Shown here in pieces: positions 34,562-45,616 of a DNA stretch of 64,000 bases. A model generated the notes under the pieces. The model was given only the letters and a program-made list of their open reading frames with translations, ran no database searches and was not told where the DNA came from. Source of the DNA: Astrocystis sublimbata (taxonomy: Eukaryota > Ascomycota > Sordariomycetes > Xylariales > Xylariaceae); NCBI GenBank assembly GCA_022453515.1, contig JAJNNY010000001.1, positions 496,001 to 560,000 on the forward strand, in the 5' to 3' direction. The stretch's first letter is position 1, and each line of letters begins with the position of its first letter. Made by a program: the position numbers and the translations under genes.

Positions 34562-34747
34562 TCGCGTCGCCTGGAGGCAGTGTAATACCAGGGACACGGT
34601 GAGAGCGATCATGCGCAAGCACAGAGGATGCGCTCTCTAGTGATAAAAATTAGAATAATCACGATTGAGTCCAGTAGGACTCTTTCAGAGATTAAACTGA
34701 AAAGAACAGATACTACACTTGATCTAAGCCAAAAGGCAAAGAGAGCT
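34562..34747 (-). ncRNA. U2: U2 spliceosomal snRNA
   Basis: About 186 nt on the minus strand. The 5' part reads CTCTTTGCCTTTTGGCTTAG then ATCAAGTGTAGTATCTG, the near-invariant U2 segment. GTAGTA (complement of 34711-34716) is the branch-point recognition sequence. Stem IIa is followed by a perfect stem IIb hairpin (AGTCC-TACT-GGACT). The Sm site AATTTTTA comes next (complement near 34642-34651). Stem III is GAGAGCG/CGCTCTC and stem IV is CCTGG-TATTACACTGCCT-CCAGG, matching the loop bound by U2A'/U2B''. The 5' end (34745-34747) and 3' end (34560-34563) are estimated from the stems. A TATA-like box lies 47-56 nt upstream. Confidence 0.95.
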
Positions 34748-34793
34748 AAAGAAGAAAGGAAGAAATCTATCAAAGTTCTGGGAGGGGAGGGCA

Positions 34794-34803
34794 GATATTT
34801 ATA
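34794..34803 (-). promoter_or_regulatory. TATA-like box of the U2 snRNA gene
   Basis: On the minus strand it reads TATAAATATC, 47-56 nt upstream of the estimated U2 5' end, a plausible position for an snRNA core promoter. Function is inferred from position only. Confidence 0.4.
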
Positions 34804-35415
34804 CCCACAGGAGAGGCGGCCTGGGGCGGTGTGGGGCGGCAGTAGTTGCTAGACCGCTTGCCTGCCTGCAGTTGCTGGGTGGTCCGTGCCCAGGTGCTGA
34901 CTTCCTTGCTGCCATTCCGCAGCCGTGTTTGCTAGAGCAATCACCTGCCCTACATGGAGGTTACGTAAGCACAAGTGTGAGCAAACATTGCAGGTTGAAC
35001 CCTGCCCAATGGAAGGTATTCAGGTGTACCTAAGGTGTTCAATTTCATAGCTCATGAGGTCGTAGATGGCTCAATATCTAGAGCTAGGTACCTATGGGAA
35101 TCGAATGTGCCCAGGTATCCGACGAAGAGTGTTTTGAAACTAGGTCGACGAAAGCTACCCTCAGAAACGAGTTGATTGTTGCAGCACATGATAACTACTT
35201 AGTATCTACCTACCTATATACATGTAGGTAGTAGATAGGTTTGTCAGTAATCATTTCCTCGCTTGTCTGTCTACTTATGACATTTCCAAAATCGGGTTGT
35301 GTTCCTGTTGGTTGGATTGAATGCTTTGCATAGGCATCGCGATTTGCATTTGTACAAGCTCCTGGAGCGAATATATTCTACATAACAGAAGTATACACAA
35401 TGTGTCCCGGAACAT
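34804..35415. other. Intergenic with TAGGTA-type inverted repeats
   Basis: U2 upstream region and RSM24 3' flank. An imperfect inverted repeat built from CTACCTAC and GTAGGTAG lies at 35204-35236, and GCTAGGTACCTATGG near 35085. No gene. Confidence 0.45.
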
Positions 35416-36683
35416 CTAGCGCCCCAGGGACTTTGGCGACAATCGCTGGGATTGATACCTCAGAGGACGGACTGGTGGGCTTAAGCGAGCAGAGACTGGT
35501 TCGGCTTTGGGTGTTGGGGCATTGAAAAACGTATCAATCCTTCGGGTGCCGTCGATGAGCGTGCCATTATCCTCTTTCGCCTGATCCAGCAGCAAGGACT
35601 TTTGCCTTGTGTCCTCGAGGAACTGTCGGCGTTCCTCTGTCATCCGCCATTCCTTGGGGAACTTGGGCTTTATCTTAAAAGTGTGATGCCTCGTGTCTAT
35701 CGCGACGTCTTCGAACATATCTGTGGGGTCCTACAGCAGTTCCGTCAGCCAACTACCGTCCCGGAAGAGATTTCTTCTCGAGGTTGATATAACATACCTT
35801 TGCATTCTCGACGAGTTTGTTGACGACATCGCCAAGATATCTCTTATTCTGCGCGGGATGTTCGAACTGTTCGCAGCTCATCTTGGCAATATCGGTCTCG
35901 GGGTTCCACCGCGGTCCCAGCAATTTTCTCAGCTTCTGCTGTTGCGCTTCATTCAGAGGTAGATCTCGGGGGGAGAATTCAACCACGACCTTCTTCTCTG
36001 CAGGGTGGAACTCTCCCATGTAGCTTGTATATCGAAATCGCAGGGGCTGTTGGGAGCCAGGTGCCACGAAAGGAGTGGCCAACTCTGTAGTCTCGTTTGA
36101 GTAACTGACGAATGGTTTGGTTGCACACTTGGATGCGCTTACTTGACAGGAGAGGCATCTGCCAGGCAGCAATACGGGCGTATTCCCTGAATTCACGGTA
36201 TTCCTCGAGCTTGCCATGTGCCATGGACATGATATCATCTTCGTCAAACGTTTCGCTGTCCGCCTCGTCAAGCAGAAGGTCTGGGTCTGCTTCGTCCTCG
36301 AACCAGAATTCGGGAAGCCTCTTCTTCGGTACGCGTATTGCGTCAACAACGGAGTTGTTTATGGAGTTAATCATTTGATCTTGTAATAGCCTAGCGTCAC
36401 CGTACTCGCTGTCATTGCGCATTTTCTCAGCAGCCTCTTGCAACTCCTCCACGCTGATTGGTTCGTAGTCATCAGCTATGTCCTCTACTTCGTCTTCGAT
36501 TCGGTCGATGTCGTCCTTCTTGGCCGCAGCTTGACGCTGGAGGGGAGTCGAGGAAAAGGGTCGGACGGCGAGGCATGGGCGTGGGCGTGGGCATGGGCGT
36601 GGCGCAACGGCTGCCGAGGTAGCAGCAGCTCGCCGGCTAGCTGCACGCAGGCATATCCGCATCGATTGAACTGCAGAAGCCAT
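35416..36683 (-). CDS. RSM24: Mitochondrial ribosomal small-subunit protein mS35 (Rsm24)
   Basis: Component of the mitochondrial 37S subunit, 380 aa. Exons 36683-36143, 36084-35798, 35730-35416. The N terminus is Arg/Ala-rich without acids (MASAVQSMRICLRAASRR) and fits a mitochondrial presequence. An acidic linker follows. The conserved domain is in exon 2: LRFRYTSYMGEFHPAEKKVV, VEFSPRDLPLNEAQQQKL and GPRWNPETDIAKMSCEQF, then QNKRYLGDVVNKLVENAK. Exon 3 adds KPKFPKEWRMTEERRQFLE and a Pro-rich tail. The first junction gives LLSKLATPF. Divergent from ALG13. Confidence 0.92.
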
Positions 36684-37118
36684 GGCAGTCGATCAGGATG
36701 TGATGCGGACCGTCCATACAATAGCTGGAGGCTCGCTCGAAGGACGACGATTCGACGGTTGGCTTCGGACGCCAATGCAGACAAAATTCAGTGGAGTTGC
36801 GAAGGAGGTGGGTGGACTTTCAAGCCTCCAATCACAATGGGCAATGGGGCAATGGGCTGGTCGGGGACTCGCCAATGCTCGGTGGGGTTCGCTGTGGGGT
36901 AGATCCCAGTACCTAGCCCGCCCGAGCTCGCCTAGATCCCTCTACTCGTAGGTACCGTAACCTTACAACGCAGTGACTTGGTGACACTTGTAAGTCTTCC
37001 AAGCTTAAGTTGAATCAGAATCAAGCCACCGTGGACGATACTTGAGGGCTGAGGTGCCAGTGCTTGTATGCACATCGAAGCCTCACTGCGTCGAGTCGAA
37101 CACTCAACTGGGGGCAGT
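36684..37118. promoter_or_regulatory. Divergent promoter between RSM24 and ALG13
   Basis: 435 nt between start codons. It contains a near-tandem CAATGGGCAATGGGGCAATGGG (36836-36857), a run of CCAAT-like boxes read on the minus strand (CCCATTGCCC), and CTCGTAGGTACCG near 36945. Confidence 0.5.
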
Positions 37119-37842
37119 ATGTCACAAATCTTCTCAGACAAGAAGAACGCTCGGCTTTCGAAAACCGCGTTCGTGACGATCGGTGCTACAGCCGTCTTCC
37201 GCAGTCTCCTGATAGAGGTTGCATCTCGCAAGTTCCTTGAAACACTACAAGCACTAAACTTCACAGACCTCGTCGTTCAATGCGGACCAGACTTGGATTT
37301 TTTCAATAAAATCAAATTTGACAATGTCCCGGAAACCGACAGCTTAACCATCACGACCTTCTCTTATGCCCCTGATCTCAAGCAGTATTACCTCCAGGCT
37401 TCCAAAAGTGATGGTGGCGAGGGTGGTAAGAGAGACCGCGGAGTGATAATCTCGCATGCAGGTCCGTGAGAACCGCATCCCACAACTAACACGCTGGCGG
37501 CTCACAATCCATCAGGTTCCGGCAGTATACTAGAAGCTCTAGAGGTCGATTCGAAGCTAGTCGCGGTACCCAACCCGGAGCTGATGGACAACCACCAGCT
37601 CGAAATCGCCGAGGAGATGGAAGCCCAAGGCTTTCTCATACACGCTGCGCTGGGGTATGCCAATTCTGTGCCTGCTCCTCTCCGTTGAAAACCATTGACA
37701 GAAGCATTGGTCTAGGTCAGTCGCGGAGGCTGTTGGGAAGGCCGAGACAACTACGCTACGGAAATGGCCGCCTGAGCCTTCTCCTGATTCTGCGTATCAG
37801 AAGGGCGGGTTATGGGAAGCCATCAACGAGCTTATGCCCTAG
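37119..37842 (+). CDS. ALG13: UDP-GlcNAc transferase catalytic subunit Alg13
   Basis: Cytosolic catalytic half of the Alg13-Alg14 enzyme that adds the second GlcNAc to dolichol-PP-GlcNAc at the ER. Exons 37119-37461, 37516-37654, 37716-37842 give 202 aa. The N terminus TAFVTIGATAVFRSLL matches the family start (VTVGAT), so the ATG at 37119 (MSQIFSDKK) is preferred. An in-frame ATG at 37068 would add 17 residues. FTDLVVQCGPD, ISHAGSGSILEAL (rebuilt across intron 1) and VAVPNPELMDNHQLEIAEEM form the UDP-sugar-binding GT28-type C domain. The short tail is WEAINELMP. Alg14, the membrane partner, is not in the window. Confidence 0.93.
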
Positions 37843-39029
37843 TCCTCCTAGAAACTGTATTGATGTCATTGCAAGCCGAGACCTCAACACATGTGATGGA
37901 GTGGACAGTTTTTTGCTTTATGAAATCCACGGCGAGTGGCACAGAATCTAAGCGCAATATCAACGCCTTCCGACAACGGCCGCCATCGAAACCGCAACCT
38001 CGTTTCTTACGCTCCTGCCTTAAATCAACCATGATGAGATAACGACATCACTGGTGACAAGGCTAAGAATTCATAACCAGCAACAGTAACTGACCGCATT
38101 GTCAGGGGAAATACTATAAACGTACCTAGGTACTCAACATTTAACTGAGGATACCATCACATGATCGACCTAACCTAGCATCCTAGGCCCTGGCACGGCA
38201 CTGGCCCCTGGGCTGGGTGCTCGGGTGCATGGGTAACAATAGCACTACCCTCGCTACCTACTGCAGGCTTGTCCACTGCAGCAGTATTTACAATTCGGGG
38301 CCTTGGGGGTTGTTGAGCAGCACGAGTAGTACATCTTGAGATTGCCTACGTGTATTAGGTAAAGAAAACGCCGACTTGCTTCTGATTTGACGTTCGAGGC
38401 AGCTCAAAGTTCATGCCCTGCCTGTATTTATTATCTACCCCGTGATTTCGTCGTCAGCCGGCCGTTTAGCACTCCTCTCCGACAGGCGGTCACATCTGTC
38501 ACTTACCTAAGTAGTTCGCAGCTGCTACTCTACCCCACAGTTCTCCCATGGTGCAAGCCCTCGGACAGCCGAGCCAGACGAGCCAGACCAGGCAGTTGAA
38601 AGGTCTCGGGTGGGGATCACGAACGTGGTAGAGGCGGGTACGCAGCCGCAGCCGCCTGTGGGGAGGGATCCTCATGCTCTATGCGACGCGCGCAGCCCGC
38701 ACACGCATGACGAGCTTCCCAGCTGCGTCGTTCAGAGCATGACGCCTGGACTTCAGGCACTCAGGGTTCTATTTATATGTTTTGTCTCAAACGCCTCCTC
38801 CGGACTTCCCATCGTCGAACTAAGGGATTGATTCTCTGCTCATCCTCATCTTCATCTTGTTGTTGTATTCGTTCCATTCGTTGAGCCGGTCCGGAATCGG
38901 CCAGGTATTACTCGTCGGTGGTATCTCCATGTACATACCCATACCCATACCCATACGCCTCCAATCCAACTGACTCCCCACCGTCTCCCCCTTGTGATCT
39001 CGCAACTTGGACGTCTTGCACCGGCGGTG
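37843..39029. other. Intergenic, 1.2 kb
   Basis: ALG13 3' flank and F-box gene promoter/leader, including CCATACCCATACCCATACCC (38938 on). A TACCTAGGTA palindrome is at 38123-38132. No gene. Confidence 0.45.
38123..38132. repeat. TACCTAGGTA palindrome
   Basis: Exact 10-bp palindrome in intergenic DNA. Confidence 0.8.
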
Positions 39030-40763
39030 ATGGCGATCATTGTAGACCTAGACGAGGACAGCGATCCTCCCCAGCCAACATCGCATGGTGATTGGGACAG
39101 CGAAAGGGCCAAGCTCCAGTTGCAGCAGCAGCTGCTCGCTGCCGCCGCAAACACCGCCACGCATTCCCACGACAGGCTGACCGTCAACGGAGACGAGGAC
39201 CTCGCTCTCAACCAGAACATTTGTGAATATCTGAACAGAAACCGGACGACCGAAGCTTTTGGGTGCTATCCGTATGTAAATTGCCATATTTGAATTGACC
39301 TATCTCGTCCAGCTCTCCAACCTGTTCGCACGCCGGTCTCAGTCCGGCCAAGTGTGCAACCATCCTCCTTTGCCTCTGAACGTCACATCACACGCAACCC
39401 CCGTAGACTCCGGCTTGGCAATAGCGAAGCGCATATACCTAGAAGGCGAGAGAGCATCATCATCACGAAACTGACCGAAAGCACAGCATTGTCTCGGTAA
39501 TTGTGTCAAGTCTCGACCTGAACACGCTCGACAACCTCTCGCGAACATGTCGCCAGATCCGCGAGAACCTGCTGCAGTACCGCAGGTCGCTCGTGACGCG
39601 GAGCCTGCACTGCTACAAGGAGGAGCCTCCGCTGGGGCCCGAAGACAACGAGATGAATTGGCACTACATGGCGACAAGTGAGGGCTATCGGCGTAAGGGG
39701 TGCTGCGCTCGCGACATGGTCGCAGAATGCCGGCGCTGCGCGAGGCCAGTCTGTCGTGTAAGTAGTTGCGCAGTCGTGACCTACAACCCAAACGCACACG
39801 AACACGCCTCTTGTGTCCAAGTAACTAACTATTTCTTGAAACCATAGAACTGCGTCATTCGGCCCCCGGGCCCTTCCACGTTCCGCGACAGACACCGCCG
39901 ACTCTGCATCCCGTGCACGAAAGCGCCGATAGCGCAGCTCACACGGCCTCCCCTACGTCCCGACACGCCGATGGACGCCGACGAGATGCAGCGGGCCATC
40001 TGCAAATGCCACAGTGACGGGGTCTGGCTCTGCCATCCTTGCGGCCGAAACATCCTCGGCGCAGACCAGGACTACAGATCGTACGTAATCTGTCTATCTA
40101 TCTACTTACCCTCGTACACCAATACCAATGCCTTCATTCTCTCCCTTCCCTACATCGTCTCTAGGCCTACAAAACAAGCTCTAATAACAAGGTATGGAAA
40201 TTAGTATCTGGCGCTGGCGCAACCAATACGGCGAAGTCCTCGGCGGCACGGGCATCGGCGAGGGCAACCGAGGCGTCATCTGCGGCCGCGAGGCCTCGTG
40301 TCTCGGAGCGCACGAAGTCGAGTCCGAGACGGACTGCGACGCCGCCGACGCGCGAGAGCAGCACTACCACTCGTCGCCCGCCTCGACGCCGTCGCCGCCG
40401 TCCTCGTTCACCACGGGCTCGCCCATGAGCACCTTCAGCGCTAGCGGGAGCGAAAGTGGCAATCACAACCAACTCCACCGCACGCCCAGTCCCCTGTCGC
40501 ATTCGGTGGGCATGGTGTCGGGGGGATTAGGTCTGCGGCCCGGGTATGCCCGTCACGAAATCGAAGGCATCGGAGGCGTCGTGAAGACGAAGCTTGTGCG
40601 GATGATGCGCGTAGGCGCCTGTGTGCCTGAGTGGGAGGACGAGAAGCACAGGGGTCAGATCCTTGAGCGCGAGATTTCCGGTGGCAGGAGGAGCTGGTGC
40701 GGCTGGTGTCTGAGGGTCATACCAGGCGCGAAAGACAAGCCGAGCAACAGCGAGGCGATCTAA
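39030..40763 (+). CDS. F-box-like protein with cysteine-rich region
   Basis: Predicted 434 aa from exons 39030-39271, 39487-39757, 39848-40080, 40205-40763. The F-box-like helix set (CYPIVSVIVSSLDLNTL then DNLSRTCRQIRENL) spans residues 79-115 and is rebuilt across intron 1. A Cys-rich segment follows: CCARDMVAECRRCARPVCRN, LCIPC, CKCHSDGVWLCHPCG, with paired Cys suggestive of zinc binding. Then comes WRWRNQYGEVLGGTGIGEG and GVICGREASC, a Ser-rich linker and a final RRSWCGWCLRV. F-box proteins recruit substrates to SCF ubiquitin ligases; the substrate here is unknown. The intron 3 acceptor was chosen at 40204 because it is the one that keeps frame and gives DYRSIWRWRNQYG. Confidence 0.78.
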
Positions 40764-41252
40764 ATTTCCAATATTGTTTTTATGTTTTGTTTCGTATCCT
40801 CTGGGTCACAGCACTGTATATGGTTGGCTGGTAGGCATATGAATCTCGGCATGCATATGGTCATGGGGTTAGGAGTCTTCTTTTTTTTTGGATAGGTAAT
40901 TGAGCAATGAGCATTCCAAGCATTTGAAAACATTCCTTTCGCGAGGAAAGCACATGCAGCCGTTGCACAGACACAATGACCATGTAGCGAGTTGTGACAT
41001 GATTGGCTTTGACGTACATGTTTGATATACATAATTGTTTGGCTTCTTCGGGGGGTAAACCCGGATTTATCCCTTGATTTTACAAGTATACAGATTGGCT
41101 CTGCTGATTCTTTTGATTCTTCATCTGCGTTGCCTGTAGAGGTCACTGGTCGAATAATCCGTCCGTATTGGGTTTTCCCCTCCCTAATAACCACAGATTT
41201 GCACCATAGGACCCGTGGCTCCAACCATATACAACTCCAACGCCGCAAGCGA
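40764..41252. other. Intergenic: convergent 3' ends
   Basis: 489 nt between the stop codons of the F-box gene and MRPL20. AT-rich, with a CTTTTTTTTTGG run near 40880. No gene. Confidence 0.45.
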
Positions 41253-41903
41253 CTACAGAGCGCCTCGAAGCAGCAGCGTCCTCCGCTTCTTCCTGTCCTC
41301 CCGCGCCTTCGTCCGGATGGGGCCCCACCGAGCCTTGATGGCCTCCCTGCGCTCGTACTCGTTGTCCGTGTGCTCGCGGCTGGCCCGGCAGCACATCATG
41401 ACGAAGACGGGCGAGCAGTCGTACTTGGTCGCGAGCTTGACCACGCTCCACTCGATGGGGTCGGTCTCCCGCAGCCGCCGCATCTCATCGACCTGCTCCT
41501 TGGTGACGTGGTACTTCTTCTCGTTCGCCTCGGAGGGGTGTGACAGCGGCGGTAAGGGCGCGACGGTGTGCAGGTCGGCGCCGGAGGAGCGCAGCAGCTG
41601 GGTGATGTTGGACTGGCGCCGCGGGTCCGTCTTGGGCAGGAACTTGAAGGGCGTGTGGTAGACCGAGGCGGCCGAGGACGGCGGGTTGAAGATGATGTGG
41701 TTCTCCCCCGACCGCGGCGTCAGGAAGTCCGGGTGCGGCGGGATCTTGAGCATCTTCTTCGTCCGCGACGTCGTCGACTGGTGGCGCCGGCCATCGAGGG
41801 ATCTGAGAATTGGGGCGCGCGTGGCGGCCGAGCATGCTGTCGCCGTGGCTGTCGCGTGCTGGGTGAGGCTGCTCAGCGGCCGCAGGACCTGCCGGGTCTC
41901 CAT
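41253..41903 (-). CDS. MRPL20: Mitochondrial ribosomal large-subunit protein mL58 (MRPL20)
   Basis: Component of the mitochondrial 54S subunit, 216 aa, single exon. The N terminus (METRQVLRPLSSLTQHATA) is basic and Ser/Thr/Ala-rich, fitting a mitochondrial presequence. The family core is in order: ENHIIFNPPSSAASVYHTP, FKFLPKTDPRR, YHVTKEQVDEMRRLRETDP, then SPVFVMMCC and an Arg/Lys-rich C terminus (TKAREDRKKRRTLLLRG). The opposite strand has long GC-driven open frames that are not genes. Confidence 0.92.
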   Translation of the reverse strand: METRQVLRPLSSLTQHATATATACSAATRAPILRSLDGRRHQSTTSRTKKMLKIPPHPDFLTPRSGENHIIFNPPSSAASVYHTPFKFLPKTDPRRQSNITQLLRSSGADLHTVAPLPPLSHPSEANEKKYHVTKEQVDEMRRLRETDPIEWSVVKLATKYDCSPVFVMMCCRASREHTDNEYERREAIKARWGPIRTKAREDRKKRRTLLLRGAL

Positions 41904-42714
41904 GGTGGTGGCTGTTTGGGAAGACGGGAGCCGTGGAGGGGGCCAATGGTCGATAAGGTAGTAGGGTATGATGGCGTTTGGCTGGGGCGCTCGCTTCCGC
42001 GTGCTGGGTCTCGCGGACGGAGCATTCAGTGCAAGCTCGAATTGAAGATGCTCGCTCGGAGCCAGGCAAATTTCGCGGAGCCTTTGCGGCCCGGCGCAGA
42101 TTCAAAAGGTGGGCTCCATTCCTGGCCCCACATCAGCCACTGGTGGGGGGTCGGGGGGTTGGCCACCAGGTGGGATGTTGGATGGTGGGGTCACACACAT
42201 CCTTGCTGCAACATTGAAGGTACATGTACCTCGCCTACCTAGACCCCTAGGGTACCTAGTTAGGTACCATTCTGCAATATAATCTCGTAATAACAGCAGA
42301 ACCTACCCGAGGTAGCTAATGGACGGCTTACTTTTGAATGGGATTAAAATCACTAGATAATGAACAATACATTCAGAATACTCTATAGAGAATCAATATA
42401 GATAGTGCTTTAATCTAAAGCGCACTTCATTTGGATTTTTGTACTATGGGCGAGCTATCTACTATCAATCACCTACACTAACACGGATACCTCCATGGAG
42501 TGTTGGCACTCAGTTATACGGGGAGGCGAGGGCGGCACGGGCTGTTAGGAACCCCGTTCCTCACGCTTCACATGTGTCAACAACGCCTGTAAGTAGAAAC
42601 ATGGTCATCATCCAAACAATCACTCGAGAGCCAAGTCAGTGAGTTCTGGTCCAATGGCTTAAAGAAGACTTCATTAATACGTCCATGAAAGGTAAGATGC
42701 TTAGCCTTAGCCGT
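41904..42714. other. Intergenic, start of the gene-poor right half
   Basis: MRPL20 promoter. Dense TAGGTACC/CCTAGGGTACC variants at 42230-42270. Base composition falls to AT-rich after 42.2 kb. No gene recognised. Confidence 0.45.
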
Positions 42715-42888
42715 TCAGGGGGCCGCACGGAGGCTCTCAATAGTTGCATCATCTTCGTCCATATCCAGGATGGCGTCGACCTGCCCTAGTTTGTTGTTCC
42801 GCGCCTTCAACTCGCCATCGAAGGCATCGTTTAATTGAGTGACGGGAACGGCGATGGTGTTGCGCCGATATGAGCTTCCTGCGGGCAT
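42715..42888 (-). CDS. Small hypothetical ORF, 57 aa
   Basis: Starts MPAGSSYRRNTIAVP and ends DMDEDDATIESLRAAP; acidic C terminus and no membrane segment. The composition looks protein-like, but no homologue is recognised. An upstream ATG (MEMENRKPEKK) cannot be joined to it in phase by a standard intron. It is head-to-head with the 120-aa coiled-coil ORF, separated by 296 nt. Confidence 0.3.
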   Translation of the reverse strand: MPAGSSYRRNTIAVPVTQLNDAFDGELKARNNKLGQVDAILDMDEDDATIESLRAAP

Positions 42889-43184
42889 AGAGCTAAAATA
42901 CGGTAGTCACAGCCCCTCCACCAGTATTAAATGTATACGTGCGCTACCTTTTTGTTCAGTTTGATCTTTTTCTCGGGCTTCCGATTTTCCATCTCCATAC
43001 TCTGTCTGCTAGACAACAACTTGATTCCCATCGATAGTTGCTGAGTCCTACTGCCTTTGAATCAAAGAAACATTCTCTGCTCCAAACCGAGATTACTGTG
43101 AGTACATATTCACTGCCCAACTATAGATATCAAGCTCGAATCTTAATTCATTCTAGCCTCGGCAAGCTTACCTAGGTTTTCATA

Positions 43185-43547
43185 ATGGCGAAAATCCATC
43201 AGCAACCGAAGAAGCAGCCCCCACAGCCCCTCACCAAAAAAGACCACAACGAAGAATCCGCTGAATGCCCCAGCCGTGAGCTGAAAGAGTATCACGAGCT
43301 ACAGCAAATTATTGCGACCGAAACAGAACTGGAAATATCTTTTCAAAAACTTCAGCGCCTTGTCTCTGAATTGAAAGGGGGACCCAGCCATGAGCTGAAA
43401 GAGTATAACAACCAAACTCTACAGCAAATGATATTTGCGAACAAGGGAAAATGGGTTCAATTAGAACAAAGATGTGTTCAAGCACTTCAGCGCCTTAACT
43501 CTGTAATCAAAGTGGCATTGCAGGCCGTTGGGAGAAGCTGTAATTAG
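43185..43547 (+). CDS. Small hypothetical coiled-coil protein with internal duplication, 120 aa
   Basis: Single exon from ATG at 43185. After a Lys/Gln/Pro-rich N terminus (QQPKKQPPQPL), residues 28-65 and 66-107 form two related helical units. Unit 1 starts CPSRELKEYHELQQII and unit 2 starts GPSHELKEYNNQTLQQMI; each continues into a Leu/Gln heptad-like helix (ISFQKLQRLVSELK and VQALQRLNSVIK). The upstream ATAATGG context is acceptable. No known family is recognised; it may be lineage-specific. Confidence 0.5.
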   Translation: MAKIHQQPKKQPPQPLTKKDHNEESAECPSRELKEYHELQQIIATETELEISFQKLQRLVSELKGGPSHELKEYNNQTLQQMIFANKGKWVQLEQRCVQALQRLNSVIKVALQAVGRSCN

Positions 43548-43918
43548 TAGAGGCATGTAAATATTTGGCATGAATTGAAACAATCACGTCCGAGCATTGC
43601 CATATGATACTCGAGACTGTTGTTGCAATCTGCCTTGTTTCTTTACATTGAAGATGGGATCGGCGGGGTTTGCATGACATTGTCCGGTTGGCAAGCGGCA
43701 GACGCAAGTCGTACATCTAGCTCAGCTCACACATCATCTATCGAGTCATATGGTCTACTGTAGCCTGATAGGCAGCTGGCTGTGCATTTATAGTTGAACG
43801 AAGAAGCACGAGTCCTAGAATTCCCAGTGCGCCGCTGTCAATGTTGAATGGTTGCAACGATGCTTGTGACTGTCCGACAAAGCTAACTAATGATCAGAAG
43901 CAGAACTTGGCTATGAAA

Positions 43919-44389
43919 CTAGCTGGAGCCCGGAACATTCACGGCCTCTCCCGACTCCAGTAGGTACGGTGTGATGTACCCAATAGACATCAGAGCCCTG
44001 CTCGTGTCCACCCAATCTTCCTGGTGCTCGATAGATTTGTTGAAGTCCGGGTCTGTAAGCAGTTGCCCAATGGCTTCGCGGTCTTTGAATGCGTACTCGA
44101 TGAAACAGTCGAAGTCAGCATAGTCCCACGCTGCTCTATGTCCGCCCATAGCTACTTTCAGCTCTGTATTCATATCACTTGGAGTTTCGAACTATCCTGG
44201 CGTCAATAATCAGGGCAGTGTTATCTCACGTTGGGACAAACTGACAATCGAGTAATTAACAACCCCACATCTCTTGAAGCCTGGCATAGCAAGCGGAATA
44301 TGCTCTTCGGTGATCCATTTCATAAATGCCTCATGCGTGAGCTCGGGCTTTCGGTAGTGAGTGACGCTCAATTTGACATGAGTAGCCAT
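43919..44389 (-). CDS. EthD-domain protein
   Basis: Dimeric alpha-beta-barrel (ferredoxin-like) protein of the EthD family, 138 aa. Exons 44389-44246 and 44191-43919. The N-terminal half is VTHYRKPELTHEAFMKWI then EEHIPLAMPGFKRCGVVNY. The C-terminal half has AAWDYADFDCFIEYAFKD, LLTDPDFNKSIEHQEDWVDT and SIGYITPYLLESGE. This layout (KW..EEH, DFD, DP.F, DEEDW.DTS) matches fungal EthD proteins, some of which act as cyclases or dehydratases in aromatic polyketide pathways. No polyketide synthase is visible here. The acceptor at GGATAG was chosen because the upstream CCAG acceptor runs into a stop. Confidence 0.8.
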
Positions 44390-45616
44390 AATATCGATGG
44401 GCTATGCAGTGGGCCTGCACTAATGTTTGCGATATGTGTTGTATACTTAATAGAGAGATAATGAATGATCAACTGTAGGAAGTCGGTTAGTGCCCTCTTT
44501 GTTATCCCTGTGGGCCTATTGAGGTATCTAAGTCCACGTTCTGCGCCTATGGTAGAAGGAATCGAAGCTACTTAAGTAGTGGGAGCATTTGAGTAGTCAG
44601 CATCACATAATCACATCCCTATTCGATGCACCTTCAATTGTTGGTGAGCAACCTGCAGCATCGAACCAGTGATTCCTTCCCTGTTTTGTTCCCAATGGAC
44701 CGGATGCTCAAATATCCTCCGTGGTTATGTGATCCGGAGCAACTCATGTTGCACGCCCTTTGAACTACCCCGCCATTTATCACTCATACCTAGGTCTGAT
44801 TGAAAGGAAACCTTGTGTGCCCTGAATTCTTTGGTCTAGCCAAAAAAAAAAACTATACATCCAGTCTCTCGAGTCGAAACGGCGTTACAGGTAGGTAATT
44901 GGTTTAAGCCGATCGTTACACTATTTTGCCAGAACTTGCCTAAGCAGGTCGGCGTGCGTTGATCGCCCATCAGCCGACGTGATTACAATATCTCATTAAA
45001 CATAACTGGTTGTCCCTAAATGCCCACTATTAATCTCAAAGTTAATGTACTTAGTAGATTATATATTTCGAATAAATATGTTACAGTTGCTGAAATGCTG
45101 GCCAAGACTCCTGTTCTGGACATTTCTTCGAACCAAGAGAATTGTTGCCCCAGATGCCCTTGCAGCAGACCGTTTTCCCCTTGGTATAGTAGTGAAGGCT
45201 TGCTAGTGGTAGAGTAACTAGCTGCTCGCAATTGCCTGGGTTAGCAAGGAGACTTTGATTATTATCACTACTATTGCTTTTCTTGTTCATTATGCCCTCA
45301 TTCTCCTTTACTTAAAAAAAGAAAATCCGACATACATAAAAAGTCATTTGATCACCCATACGGTAGCATATTTTAAATGATTGTAACTCTTCATTTAGTG
45401 ACTCGTTCTTGTCTTGTAAAATAATGGCATTAGGAACAGAGAGACTATAATAGATGAATCGTGTATGTTGCTACACGTTTAATATACTTGCTCTAGAATT
45501 TGCACTACTTTGGATACATGTCATGAGACCATTTGACTTGGGTGGCAGTAGTCGAAACGTTATGTAGCTGCTAGCTAGAAATGTCCCTTTACCCACAAAT
45601 CAATGTGCTTTGTAGA
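44390..45616. other. Intergenic, 1.2 kb, AT-rich
   Basis: EthD gene promoter and flank. Contains an A-run at 44840-44850 and CATACCTAGGTCTG near 44787. Short frames only; nothing identified. Confidence 0.45.

Noticed and set aside
34628..34852. 74-codon plus-strand ORF
   Set aside because: It is the antisense of the U2 snRNA gene and its promoter.
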